From assembly GCA_003551565.1 (NCBI GenBank), contig PUMZ01000381.1, positions 1 to 41,124 on the forward strand: a stretch of DNA of 41,124 bases, read 5' to 3'. This DNA comes from Candidatus Brocadiaceae bacterium. Its GTDB lineage: Bacteria; Planctomycetota; Brocadiia; SM23-32. The notes below the pieces were generated by a model. The model was not told the DNA's origin, did no database searches, and saw nothing but the letters and a program-made list of their open reading frames with translations. Positions 8,611 through 17,536 of this stretch are shown here, one piece after another. Each line of letters opens with the position of its first letter. Positions within the stretch are counted from its first letter, which is position 1. A program made the position numbers and the translations under genes.

Positions 8611-10722
8611 ATGTCCACAAAATCGGGCGTTCTGTTGAATGTGTTGTTTGTTATGGTCGTTGCGGGCCTGACGGCATCCGCTGCCGGCGCCGTCGAGAGC
8701 GTTGATCCGCAGCAGCATCTGCAAAATGTCCGGCGCAATCCCAATCTTTATCGCTACGATGGCGAACACTTTGCCTGGCACGCCGGTTCTGCGGCCGGTG
8801 GTTTTCTCGATGCCTTCGAGGCCACCGGGAATGCGGAGTGGCTTCAGGCGGCTGCAGATTATTACGATTTCTACATCGAGGAGCTGGAGGAGGATCCGGA
8901 CGGCAACCTCGGCTGGATCGGCGAGCCCGTCGGCGGCAGCGAGACGCTCCGTATTGATGCGCTCGTCGGTGATGCGATCCTCCTGCGCGAACCGCTCCGT
9001 TTCGCAGAACTCGTTCTGAACGATCCCGAACTCGAAGAGCGATTCGGGGAGAAGGCCCGGGAATACGTGGAACTGGCGGTACATATCGGCTGGGAAAAGT
9101 GGAATGAGCGTGAGACCTACAACCTCGACCAGGGCTACGGCAGCTACCATACCCCCCTCAGATATATCTGCGCCGAGAACTGGGAGTGGGTCGAACGGCC
9201 CTCGCGCGTGATCAGCGACAATCTGAACAAGCACTACGCCATGGGGATCGTGCTGCTGCGGCTGCATCGGATTACCGGCGAAGAACAATATGCGCAGCGG
9301 GTGTTTGAGATCTTCAGCCGGCTGAAATCCATGTTCCGGCTCCTCGACGATGAGGATGAGCGTATCAGCTGGAATTTCTGGATGCCGCACGGACCGTACG
9401 ACATAGAGGGGCGAAGCCCGACAAGCTGGGTCGCAGTGCATCCGAACAGAGCCGGCTACCAGGCCGGGGAAGTCGGGCGTATCGTCGAAGTCTACGATTC
9501 GGGACTGGTCTTTGACGAAGACGATATCCGGCGCCTGATCAACACCAATCACTGGATGGACAGGGGAGACGGCAGCTGGAGGTCCTCCGACGGCACCAGC
9601 GACGCCGGAACGCTGTGGCGCGCACTGGCGCGCTTCGACGACCGCATTTATGAGGCCCGACTCGGCGCCCTGCAGGACAACGGCAACGATCGCAACCGTA
9701 TCCAAAAGGCTTACCTTGAGCGGGTGCATCGTCCTCTGGGCTGGGAACGCCGTTATGTCGGGGATGAAACCTCCCTCCGCATCTACGACAGGGAGCCCGA
9801 GCCGGGACGCTATATCTCCATGAACCAGGTCATCCCGGGAACCATCGAGCTGGCCGCAAACGACCGTGCCATTCTGGCCACGCAGGTGCGCGGGTCCGGT
9901 GAACTGAGCATCTCACTGGTCGATGCCGACACGGATGAGAATCTCGGAACCATCCATCGGGAGCGCGTGGACGGGGACGGGGCGCGATATGTGATGCCGC
10001 GCTGGGACGGGACAAACCCTGACACCGGAGAGAAGGAAGTGGGCGAATACCTTGCCGAATGGAATTTCCGCGGTGAGACCCGACGCCAGCGCCTGAGCGT
10101 TATTGTGGGTGAGGAACGGGACGATCCGGACGCACCGGAGGTGCTCCAGCCCGGCGAAGAGCTCGCGATAGATTTCAGCGAGGAACCCGATCCGCGCCGA
10201 TGGCAACTCGAAGGCGCCGCCCGCAGCGACGAGATTGCCCGCAGCGGTGAACGGAGCCTGCGCATGGGCGCCGGCGAGACGGCAAGGCTGTATTTCGGCG
10301 CCGGACAGGACCTGCCCGTGCGTATCAGTATGTGGGTCCATGAGGAAGGCGTCCGCCGTCCCGACGCCACCGGCGGTGAGGGGCCGCGCTGGGGCACTAT
10401 CACGGAAATCGGGGATATCCTCGCTATGCGGATCGCATGGCGGGGTTACCTCGCCGGCGATTCGTCGTACGCCTGGACGAATACGGGGGAGAACCGCTGG
10501 TTCAATCTCCGCAATGCAAGGGTGCCGCGGCAGGAGGGATGGAATGAGTGGGTCTTTGATTTCACCGATCCCGACAACCCGACGATCACCGGCGGGGGCC
10601 GGGCAGCCAATATCAGCGGTGAATGGATGCCGGAGGGAGCCGTCGGAATTTACCTGCGCGGTTCCGATACCGGAGGCCCGCTTTACGTGGATGATATTGT
10701 CATTGAGTATCCTGCGCCCTGA
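8611..10722 (+). CDS. Exported alpha/alpha-helical protein with FlgD-like and C-terminal beta-sandwich domains
   Basis: A 703-residue protein with a signal peptide (about residues 1-28, ending ASAAGA). GGAGGG lies about ten bases before the ATG. Residues about 40-385 form repeated helical hairpins with aromatic and acidic clusters (HFAWHAGSAAGGFLDAFEATGNAEWLQAAADYY, NKHYAMGIVLLRLHRITGEEQYAQ), as in alpha/alpha-toroid glycan lyases, hydrolases and epimerases. Residues about 425-510 resemble a FlgD-type Ig fold (VDADTDENLGTIHRE, YVMPRWDGTNPDTGEKEVGEY). The last 180 residues are a jelly-roll-like domain ending GPLYVDDIVIEYPAP, probably carbohydrate-binding. I cannot name the enzyme family. Its own promoter and long leader suggest separate regulation. 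A glycan-active function is inferred from architecture and neighbours. Confidence 0.65.
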   Translation: MSTKSGVLLNVLFVMVVAGLTASAAGAVESVDPQQHLQNVRRNPNLYRYDGEHFAWHAGSAAGGFLDAFEATGNAEWLQAAADYYDFYIEELEEDPDGNLGWIGEPVGGSETLRIDALVGDAILLREPLRFAELVLNDPELEERFGEKAREYVELAVHIGWEKWNERETYNLDQGYGSYHTPLRYICAENWEWVERPSRVISDNLNKHYAMGIVLLRLHRITGEEQYAQRVFEIFSRLKSMFRLLDDEDERISWNFWMPHGPYDIEGRSPTSWVAVHPNRAGYQAGEVGRIVEVYDSGLVFDEDDIRRLINTNHWMDRGDGSWRSSDGTSDAGTLWRALARFDDRIYEARLGALQDNGNDRNRIQKAYLERVHRPLGWERRYVGDETSLRIYDREPEPGRYISMNQVIPGTIELAANDRAILATQVRGSGELSISLVDADTDENLGTIHRERVDGDGARYVMPRWDGTNPDTGEKEVGEYLAEWNFRGETRRQRLSVIVGEERDDPDAPEVLQPGEELAIDFSEEPDPRRWQLEGAARSDEIARSGERSLRMGAGETARLYFGAGQDLPVRISMWVHEEGVRRPDATGGEGPRWGTITEIGDILAMRIAWRGYLAGDSSYAWTNTGENRWFNLRNARVPRQEGWNEWVFDFTDPDNPTITGGGRAANISGEWMPEGAVGIYLRGSDTGGPLYVDDIVIEYPAP

Positions 10723-10930
10723 GCACCGGATGCCGGCACCAGGAATGCCGATGGAATGGCGTGATGCATACATTCAGCAACGGGGGCGGTCGGTTCTGTC
10801 GGCCTACTCCCTTTTTTAACATGCCGGGTTGTTGCACGCTTCGGACGGCCCGCATGCGAGGCGGCGGGGTCGGTTCGATACGTACCGCCGATAACAAGAC
10901 ACCGACGCGAATATACAGGAGGTTTTAAGG

Positions 10931-11674
10931 ATGAAAGTTCTCATTACCGGCGCCGCCGGATATCTGGGATGGGGGCTCGTTGATGCGTTTGACGGCCACC
11001 ACGACCTGCGTCTTTTCGATATTGATCCGTACGACGGTCCGGCCGAACATGAGATGGTTGTGGGATCCGTATGCGATTACCAGGCCGTCCAGCAGGCCCT
11101 CGAAGGTGTGGATGGAATGGTGGTAGCACATATGGCCAAACGCACCCCGGGGGCGTATGACACCCCCGAACAGGCCTTTGACATCAACGTCAAAGGCGCC
11201 GCGAATCTTTACCACGCCGCCGTCGGTCATGGGGTCAGACGTGCGGCGCTGGTGTCGTCGATCAGCGTGGTGAATACGCACAAAAAACGCGGAACCTTCC
11301 TCACCCGCGAGCTGCCCCGCCGGGGCACCGGTCCTTACGAACTGAGCAAGATCTGTCAGGAGGTGATCGCCGAACAGTTCCACGCCATTCATGGGTTTCC
11401 CTCCGCCATCCTGCGCCCCGCCTATATCCAGGATGCCGACAGTATGAAGGACAAGTACGGCAGAAAAGCCGGGGAAGTGAACTGGCAATATATCGACAGG
11501 CGCGACATCGGCCTTGCTGCGCGGCTTGCGCTGGAGATCGACGATCTCGGGTGTGAAGTTTTCTATACGCTCGGGCATCCGAGCGCCGAAAAACATGCTG
11601 ATGTCCTTTATACACGGGAACGGCTCGGATGGCATCCACGGCATGATTTTACCGACTATCCATCCACAAGCTGA
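10931..11674 (+). CDS. Extended SDR NAD-dependent epimerase/dehydrogenase
   Basis: A 247-residue Rossmann-fold protein of the extended short-chain dehydrogenase/reductase family, which acts on nucleotide sugars or other sugar derivatives with NAD(P). The N terminus carries TGAAGYLG, the dinucleotide-binding glycine motif. FDID at about residue 34 would favour NAD. The catalytic set is visible as VSSISVV and YELSK (YxxxK). It is shorter than typical UDP-sugar epimerases (about 310-330 residues), so the substrate domain is reduced. AGGAGG lies seven bases before the ATG. It stands alone between the secreted protein gene ending at 10722 and a Wzz-like gene. The substrate cannot be told from sequence. 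Confidence 0.8.
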   Translation: MKVLITGAAGYLGWGLVDAFDGHHDLRLFDIDPYDGPAEHEMVVGSVCDYQAVQQALEGVDGMVVAHMAKRTPGAYDTPEQAFDINVKGAANLYHAAVGHGVRRAALVSSISVVNTHKKRGTFLTRELPRRGTGPYELSKICQEVIAEQFHAIHGFPSAILRPAYIQDADSMKDKYGRKAGEVNWQYIDRRDIGLAARLALEIDDLGCEVFYTLGHPSAEKHADVLYTRERLGWHPRHDFTDYPSTS

Positions 11675-11740
11675 TAAAAGAGCGTGGGAGCTTCAGTTCA
11701 TTGTTTTTCAGTTCCGTCTATCAAAAAATCAGACCCTTAA

Positions 11741-11769
11741 TTGACCGAACAGCAAATCGGAACTACGAT
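11741..11769 (+). promoter_or_regulatory. Sigma70-like promoter for the Wzz-like gene
   Basis: TTGACC (11741-11746), a 17-base spacer and TACGAT (11764-11769) fit a sigma70 promoter. Transcription would start near 11776, about 60 bases before the ATG at 11835. Confidence 0.45.
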
Positions 11770-11834
11770 TGACGAAGCGAATTCCATTTCACGCTGAACC
11801 GGTACATCATAATGGGAGGATCCAGGATCCAGGC

Positions 11835-13400
11835 ATGGAAAATAACCAGACCCCGCTCCGTAAGGCTCCTTATGAAACAGAGGATGAAATCGTATCCATC
11901 GGCGCGTTGCTGGTGTCCCTCAGCCCCTACAGGAAGCTCATCCTGGTGCTTGTGGTGAGCGCCGCCGTTCTGCTGGCATGCGGAAGCGTTCTGTATTATG
12001 TGACCAATCCTCCGAGAAAGACCGTAAGCATGCGGTTTTTGCTCAAATTCGACGGGGCCGAACGCGGTGAATATCCCAGCGGCGTACCGTTCAATCCGGC
12101 GGAGATCGTCTCTACACCCGTAATCCGGGGCGTCTTTGAACACAATGAACTCGGACAGTATGTGGGATTCAGTGAATTCAAAAATTCGCTCGTTGTCAAC
12201 CACAGACTGCCTGAACTCGACCTCCTGCGGCAGGAATACGCCGCAAAGCTCGATGACCGGAATCTCTCTCCCATGGAGAGGGAGAGGATAAGGGAGGAGT
12301 TCGAAGAAAAAAGAGATGCCATTATGCGGCCGGAATACCGCATATCCTATGCCTACCGGGCCGGGCTGACATCGCCGCCGCCGGAGCTGGTGCAGAAAGC
12401 GCTTTACGACATCCTTGGCGGATGGGCGGACTATGCCGCCGATAAAAGAGGCGCCCTGAAATACCGCATTCCGGTCTATTCTCCCGAAATCCTTCAGCCC
12501 GATATGCTTGAAGACACCGATCATGTGGTCGGGCTCGACATACTCCGGCGCTACCTGCAGAGGATACGCAGCACTGTAAGGGGACTTATGGAAATACCGG
12601 GCGCCGAAACAGTCCGGGCGGGTGAAGGCAACCACACCCTTTTTGAGATCAACGATTTTATAAACGACATGATCGAATACGAGGTGGAACCCCTTTACTC
12701 CATCGTTGCCTCCGCAGGGCTCGGCGGGGACATTTTCCAGAGAAAACAGTATATCCGGCACCGGCTTTTTGCACTGGAGCAGGAACGTGAAGCCGCCCGC
12801 AGCCGGCTGGATCTTATAGAAGACTCCCTGCGCAGCTACGCCCGCGAAAAACACCCTCCCCGGGTCTCCTCCGGATCCGGGGCCGAGTTGGAACCGGAAC
12901 ACGGAGACCGGCCCATGCTCATCCCGCAGTTTGGCGACGGATTCCTGGACCGGATCACACAGATGGCGGTTCACGATGAGGATTTGCGCTTCCGCCAGAA
13001 GAAGATCGACGACATCATCCAGGAAGGTTTACAGCGCGTCGATATCGATAAAGAGTATCGCTTCTATGAAAGGGTCTACGAAGAACTTACCGGGGAAGCA
13101 TCGGAAATCACGGCCCGGAAACAGGAGGATCTGAGCGAGATGGTCGAGGGGCGCTATGCAAGCCTCGTTTCCCAAATCACCCGCCACCTCAAGGCGATAC
13201 ATGAAATTTACGGGGAGCTCTCCGAACACAACCTTCACCCCCGGACCATGCTGTATGAACCGACCTCTCCCCTGACGGTCAGTTCGGCCTTTCCCACAAG
13301 AAAACTCGCCATGCTCAACCTTGCCGCCCTTGCATTGTTCACCCTGCTGACGCTTTACGGCTTCCTCCTTTACGCCGGTCGAAACCGCTGCCAGAGATAA
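11835..13400 (+). CDS. Wzz-like polysaccharide chain-length/co-polymerase membrane protein
   Basis: A 521-residue protein with the topology of polysaccharide co-polymerases: a short cytoplasmic N terminus, a transmembrane helix near residues 36-56 (YRKLILVLVVSAAVLLACGS), a large periplasmic, charged helical/coiled-coil body, and a second membrane helix near the end (LAMLNLAALALFTLLTLYG). A proline-containing stretch (EPTSPLTVSSAFP) precedes the last helix, as in Wzz proteins. The sequence is otherwise divergent and no tyrosine-kinase domain follows. I prefer the ATG at 11835 over an in-frame TTG at 11769, because GGGAGG and AGGA lie only upstream of the ATG. No polymerase or flippase gene accompanies it. 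Topology is clear; involvement in polysaccharide export is inferred. Confidence 0.5.
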   Translation: MENNQTPLRKAPYETEDEIVSIGALLVSLSPYRKLILVLVVSAAVLLACGSVLYYVTNPPRKTVSMRFLLKFDGAERGEYPSGVPFNPAEIVSTPVIRGVFEHNELGQYVGFSEFKNSLVVNHRLPELDLLRQEYAAKLDDRNLSPMERERIREEFEEKRDAIMRPEYRISYAYRAGLTSPPPELVQKALYDILGGWADYAADKRGALKYRIPVYSPEILQPDMLEDTDHVVGLDILRRYLQRIRSTVRGLMEIPGAETVRAGEGNHTLFEINDFINDMIEYEVEPLYSIVASAGLGGDIFQRKQYIRHRLFALEQEREAARSRLDLIEDSLRSYAREKHPPRVSSGSGAELEPEHGDRPMLIPQFGDGFLDRITQMAVHDEDLRFRQKKIDDIIQEGLQRVDIDKEYRFYERVYEELTGEASEITARKQEDLSEMVEGRYASLVSQITRHLKAIHEIYGELSEHNLHPRTMLYEPTSPLTVSSAFPTRKLAMLNLAALALFTLLTLYGFLLYAGRNRCQR

Positions 13401-13539
13401 GACATTAACGGGCCTGGACGCTAAAATTTCACGGTTCTGTCCGATTGCTGCTCCCAGCGGCCTGGCCCTTGATTTTACCCGGAATCTTGAATGTGGTAAT
13501 GTGGATGCAAATAAGCAGGAAAAAGGAGGATTTTCTCAG

Positions 13540-14229
13540 GTGAGCCCCTACCCCATTTTACTGCCGCTGGCTGCCTACGTTTACGGCTCCATCCCGTTTG
13601 GCTTTTTAATGGCCAGAGCTATCAAAGGTGTGGATATTCGCAGCCGGGGCAGCGGCAATATCGGTGCAACGAACGCCGCAAGAGTGCTGGGGTTCAGGTT
13701 TTTCCCGCTGATTTTCCTGCTCGATTTTTCAAAAGGGTTTGCACCGGCACTGATCGCCGGCCATGCAGCGGGGGAAGCAACGCATTTTTCTCCCGCCCCT
13801 CTGGCCGTTCTATGCGCCCTGGCCGCCATTCTGGGCCATGTCTTTCCCGTTTTCCTGCGTTTCAGGGGCGGGAAAGCCGTGGCGGCCGGCACGGGAGCGT
13901 TTATCGTTCTTGCCCCCTGGCCGCTCCTGATTGCCGCCGGGGTGTGGTGCGCAGTGTTCGCCGCTTTCCGCTACGTTTCCCTTGCATCCATCCTGGCCGC
14001 ACTTGTCCTGGGCACCACAGTATGGATCCCCGGGCTGAACCCCGATCCGGCGGGCGCAGGGATCTTCGCCAGCCTGTTTGGCACGGCGGCCGCCCTGATG
14101 GTAATAACGCTCCACCGCGCCAATATCGGCAGGCTGCTTTCAGGGAACGAACACAAAATCGGGAGCGGCCGCAAGCTCAGCCCGGACACCGACAGGGAGG
14201 AGCACATACCGGGCCCGGAGAAACATTGA
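13540..14229 (+). CDS. plsY: Glycerol-3-phosphate acyltransferase PlsY
   Basis: PlsY transfers the acyl group of acyl-phosphate to glycerol-3-phosphate, the first step of membrane phospholipid synthesis, and is an integral inner-membrane protein. The family signatures are present: YGSIPFGFLMAR, RGSGNIGATNAAR, GHVFPVFLRFRGGKAVAAG and repeated hydrophobic helices. The GTG at 13540 is preceded by AGGAGG at a ten-base spacing. An in-frame GTG at 13501 would add 13 hydrophilic residues without a better site, so I use 13540 (229 residues). The C terminus carries a longer charged tail than usual (HKIGSGRKLSPDTDREEHIP). It is a housekeeping gene between a Wzz-like gene and a family protein, with no operon partner visible. 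Confidence 0.93.
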   Translation: MSPYPILLPLAAYVYGSIPFGFLMARAIKGVDIRSRGSGNIGATNAARVLGFRFFPLIFLLDFSKGFAPALIAGHAAGEATHFSPAPLAVLCALAAILGHVFPVFLRFRGGKAVAAGTGAFIVLAPWPLLIAAGVWCAVFAAFRYVSLASILAALVLGTTVWIPGLNPDPAGAGIFASLFGTAAALMVITLHRANIGRLLSGNEHKIGSGRKLSPDTDREEHIPGPEKH

Positions 14230-14344
14230 ACGGGTGGAGGCTTGCAATCGGATCGCTTGCAACCGCAGGCTGCAAAAGGTTAACATTGCTATAGCGATAG
14301 CAGGCAGAAAAACTCTTTCTTTACATTGCGTACGGAGTTTTCTT

Positions 14345-14373
14345 TTTTGATATTGCACAGAGGCGTGTATAAT
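14345..14373 (+). promoter_or_regulatory. Sigma70-like promoter for the 14504 family gene
   Basis: A perfect TATAAT (14368-14373) lies 17 bases after TTTTGA (14345-14350), a weak -35. Transcription would start near 14380, about 125 bases before the ATG at 14504. The 274-base gap after plsY also contains a small hairpin (TGCTAT AGCG ATAGCA, near 14287-14302). Confidence 0.55.
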
Positions 14374-14503
14374 CTACAATGCAGCTGTAATAGAAGCTGA
14401 ATGAGAAGGTCAGGTGACGCGCCGCGCACCTCTGCCCTGCAATCCCGCGGTTGGTTTGGAAAAAACCATTGTGCAACAGACTCATTTGCAAGGAGGAAAG
14501 ACA

Positions 14504-16027
14504 ATGCGAGAGCGAAGGCGCCGTCTGCAAAAGTTTTTTCCCGCGATGTCCGTCCTGACCGGCGCGGCTATTTTATTGCTCGGCGTTCTTTTTCTTTACA
14601 ATTCCGCACCGTTTTCGCCGGACGGCGGGGACGGGGAACCGCCTGTTGAGAAAGACGAGGTGGATCGGGGGACGGATCGGGCGGAAAAACAGGCGGCTTC
14701 GCAGATGCGCAGGAATGTGGAGCGGTTCGGAATCACCTGGACATTTGATCGCGAATATGCCGTGGGCACGTTTGCAAACGGCGACCACTGGGTCGTCGGC
14801 CCCGTTACCATTGTGGAGATCGATCCAACATCCACCGACACCGACGGGCGCATCCGCAACGGCTCCATGCTCAATCCCACCCATAAAGATACGCCGGGAT
14901 ACGACTCTGCACCCCGAGCGGGCGGATTCTCCGCGGAGAACAATGTGGGGCGCCCGAACGGGGAGGAGATAAGTTCGTCGAATCCGCTGGTGATCGAGCC
15001 GGATGCTTCGCTCGTCTCAACGAGAACTCACGAGGAACCCGAGATGAGGCCCCATGTGGTCGACGCAGCCATCCTTACGGTTCTTGACAAGCCGCCGCCG
15101 GGGGGAAGTTTCCGGCCGCCGTACAGCGGTGAGGACAAGCTCCTTGAGTGGACTGCTTCAGATATTCGCTGGCAGCGATTGCCCCGGTTCCCGCAAATTC
15201 CCGACTCGGCGCCCTCACCGGACACCATGGAGCGGTGGATTGAGCGTCCCTGGATTGACCACGGCGGCGGCGTCTGGACCGGCAGGGAAATCCATCCATC
15301 GGGAAATATGCCGGACTACGGCCGTGATATGGCGCATCGAACCTCGCAGGTAGCGCTCGCCCTCTTGTTGGATTATTCTCAAGAAGAAATCGAACCGCTT
15401 ATGATCAGTTTTCTTCAGCTTGGCCTTGACTGGTATGGAGTGACCCACACTTCCCCCGAGCGCTTTAACAGTACTTCCCAGGGTCACCTGTGGCACGGGG
15501 GCGGTGGGCACGGACATGGCCGCAAGTGGCCCATGCTGTTTGCGGGCCTGATGTTTGATGATCAGGATATTCTTGAATATACGGACGCGGGTGGTTACAG
15601 GCACCGTTGGGACAACCCCGACTGGGAGGACGAACCCGGTTATCCGATCTTCCAGGAAGAGCAACAGACTTTTATTATAACCCGGCATGACGTCGATCAG
15701 GAGCGGTTTGCAGACGACGGAAGACGTCGCGATCCGTACAGCGAGGATATGATCGGACTCCCTGAATGGGGGGAACAGCACATGAATAATCCGGTGCGCG
15801 ACGGGAGCAATTGGGGCGCTTCCTACCGGTCGATCGTTTCGAATTCCATCGCCGGCCATGTGCTGGCCGCGAGGCTTATGGACGCAAAAGAAGAATGGGG
15901 GTGGGATCCGATTTTTGACTATCTGGACCGCTGGGTGGGTGCCGATGCGGAACACGGATCGTGGTCCGATGACGGAAGCAACGCCCCGCGTCCCTTTGTG
16001 CGCGACATGTGGGAACTGTATCGGTGA
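14504..16027 (+). CDS. Membrane-anchored WTF/NGD family protein (full-length copy)
   Basis: A 507-residue protein I cannot assign to a named family. AGGAGG seven bases before the ATG at 14504 fixes the start. The N terminus is very basic (MRERRRRLQK), followed by one hydrophobic helix (about 14-32) and an acidic linker, so the body probably faces the periplasm. Motifs shared with 25899-27638 and 2820-5177 are GITWTFD (76-82), NGD (92-94), GSMLNP, GYDS, LVSTR, FRPPYSGE, YGRDMA (272-277), GGGHGHGRKWP (333-343), LPEWG and MWELYR at the very end. The central helices suggest an alpha/alpha toroid, and conserved His/Arg in GHGHGRK are candidate active-site residues. The stop abuts the dinB start with no gap. 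The first ~90 codons are also close to 25899 at DNA level, indicating recent duplication. A glycan-processing role is inferred only. Confidence 0.7.
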   Translation: MRERRRRLQKFFPAMSVLTGAAILLLGVLFLYNSAPFSPDGGDGEPPVEKDEVDRGTDRAEKQAASQMRRNVERFGITWTFDREYAVGTFANGDHWVVGPVTIVEIDPTSTDTDGRIRNGSMLNPTHKDTPGYDSAPRAGGFSAENNVGRPNGEEISSSNPLVIEPDASLVSTRTHEEPEMRPHVVDAAILTVLDKPPPGGSFRPPYSGEDKLLEWTASDIRWQRLPRFPQIPDSAPSPDTMERWIERPWIDHGGGVWTGREIHPSGNMPDYGRDMAHRTSQVALALLLDYSQEEIEPLMISFLQLGLDWYGVTHTSPERFNSTSQGHLWHGGGGHGHGRKWPMLFAGLMFDDQDILEYTDAGGYRHRWDNPDWEDEPGYPIFQEEQQTFIITRHDVDQERFADDGRRRDPYSEDMIGLPEWGEQHMNNPVRDGSNWGASYRSIVSNSIAGHVLAARLMDAKEEWGWDPIFDYLDRWVGADAEHGSWSDDGSNAPRPFVRDMWELYR

Positions 16028-17263
16028 ATGCGGGCTATGGCGCCAGAGGAACGCATAATCATACATCTGGACATGGACGCCTTTTTTGCGGCGGTCGAGG
16101 AGCTGGACCGGCCCGGGCTGCGCGGACGGCCTGTTGTTGTCGGCGCCGACCCCAAAGGGGGACGGGGGCGTGGAGTGGTTTCCACCTGCTCTTATGCGGC
16201 CAGGCGGTACGGGATCCACAGCGCTCAGCCGATCAGCGAGGCCTACCGGCGATGTCCCCACGCCGTATTCCTGCCGGTGCGGGGCGGGCGCTACAGCGAG
16301 GTGTCCCGGCAGATAAGGGAGATCCTGGAAGAATTCACCCCGCACATCGAGCCGGTCAGTATCGATGAAGCGTTTCTGGATGTCAGCGGCGCGGCCCACC
16401 TGTTCGGCGGAAAGTATGAATTACCCGTCAGAATCAAGCGCAGCGTCCGCAAAAAAACCGGCCTGACCGCCTCCCTCGGGGTGGCGCCGAACAAAATGCT
16501 GGCAAAAATCGCCTCCGACCTCGACAAACCCGACGGGCTGGTGATCGTCGAGGACGACGAGATCGAGACGTTTCTTCACCCCCTGCCGGTCGATAAGCTG
16601 TGGGGAGTGGGACCGAAGACCGAAGCCGTGCTGGCATCGATGGGATTGCGCAGCGTCGGCGATGTCGCGCGGACCCCGCTGCGGACGATGCAGGAGCGGC
16701 TGGGTGAACATGGGCGCCACCTCCATCGGCTCGCCCTCGGGATCGATCACCGGCCGGTGAAGAACGTTGGAGAGATAAAATCCATCGGGCACGAACACAC
16801 GTTCGACGAAGACACCGGCGACGGGAAACTGATCGAAAACAAGATCATGTTCCTCTGCGAAAAAGTGGCGTTCAGACTGCGCAAAAGCGGGTTGAAAGCG
16901 CGGGCCGTGAGCACAAAAATACGGCTGGATGATTTTCAGACCCGCACCCGCTCGTCGAGCCCGGATGAGCCCGTCGGTTCCGCCCACGAGATCTTCGCCG
17001 CGGCGCTGGCCAACCTCAAGAGGCTGGATCGGCATGGGCGGAAGGTGCGCCTGGTCGGTGTCACGGCGACGATGCTGGAACGGAATGCGGCGGTGCAGAC
17101 GGGACTTTTCGACCGGGATGCGGGGAACCGTTCGGCGCGCGAAAAATGGGAACGGCTGGAGCGGACCGTCAGCGAGATACAGGCAAAACACGGGGCCGGC
17201 GCCTTGAAGCGCGGCTCGAGCATCGGCCATAACGGTTCGCCGTCCGGACGATCCGGCGCCTGA
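16028..17263 (+). CDS. dinB: DNA polymerase IV (Y-family translesion polymerase)
   Basis: Pol IV copies damaged templates with low fidelity. The 411-residue protein has the Y-family signatures in order: HLDMDAFFAAVE with a metal-binding Asp and the Phe steric gate, STCSYAARRYGI, SIDEAFLDVSG with the catalytic Asp-Glu, TASLGVAPNKMLAKIASDLDKPDG, and the helix-hairpin-helix segment LWGVGPKTEAVLASMG. The little-finger domain follows. QTGLFD at about residues 357-362 fits a beta-clamp binding peptide (QxxLF), followed by about 49 further residues. The ATG at 16028 directly follows the TGA of the upstream family gene, so translation is probably coupled; an alternative ATG is at 16037. Neither has a strong ribosome site. 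No LexA-type operator was recognised nearby. Confidence 0.95.
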   Translation: MRAMAPEERIIIHLDMDAFFAAVEELDRPGLRGRPVVVGADPKGGRGRGVVSTCSYAARRYGIHSAQPISEAYRRCPHAVFLPVRGGRYSEVSRQIREILEEFTPHIEPVSIDEAFLDVSGAAHLFGGKYELPVRIKRSVRKKTGLTASLGVAPNKMLAKIASDLDKPDGLVIVEDDEIETFLHPLPVDKLWGVGPKTEAVLASMGLRSVGDVARTPLRTMQERLGEHGRHLHRLALGIDHRPVKNVGEIKSIGHEHTFDEDTGDGKLIENKIMFLCEKVAFRLRKSGLKARAVSTKIRLDDFQTRTRSSSPDEPVGSAHEIFAAALANLKRLDRHGRKVRLVGVTATMLERNAAVQTGLFDRDAGNRSAREKWERLERTVSEIQAKHGAGALKRGSSIGHNGSPSGRSGA

Positions 17264-17536
17264 GGCTGCCCTGCAGCATCCAATCGGGAGAACGACGAAA
17301 GCAAAGAATAAACGGGCAAAGCATCCCCCCTGATAACGGTTACCCGGGGAGTCGATTCTTTAAGAAAAAAACGCGCAAATCCCGGGATGCCGCTTGCCCT
17401 CCTCCAGATTATATTCGTTTGTATCCCAATCGGAAACCCGATAGAATACAGAGAGACGGTTGATGAACGGTCGCGGGCTTTGGGAAGCCCTGCGGTCAAG
17501 AACCTGCGAACCCGATCGAATCTGGAGGTGTTCAGA
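17264..17536. other. Intergenic leader with small hairpins
   Basis: No gene is evident. GGGCTTTGGGAAGCCC (near 17475-17490) forms a stem-loop and ATCGGAAACCCGAT (near 17430-17443) another, both upstream of the 17537 start. They are unlike the repeats at 8285 and 20311 in sequence, but similarly placed. AT-rich TTATATTCG near 17409 might be a -10; I see no good -35. Confidence 0.3.

Noticed and set aside
8396-8638. 80-codon plus frame in the leader before 8611
   Set aside because: No ribosome site, odd composition, and overlaps the clear start of the exported protein gene.
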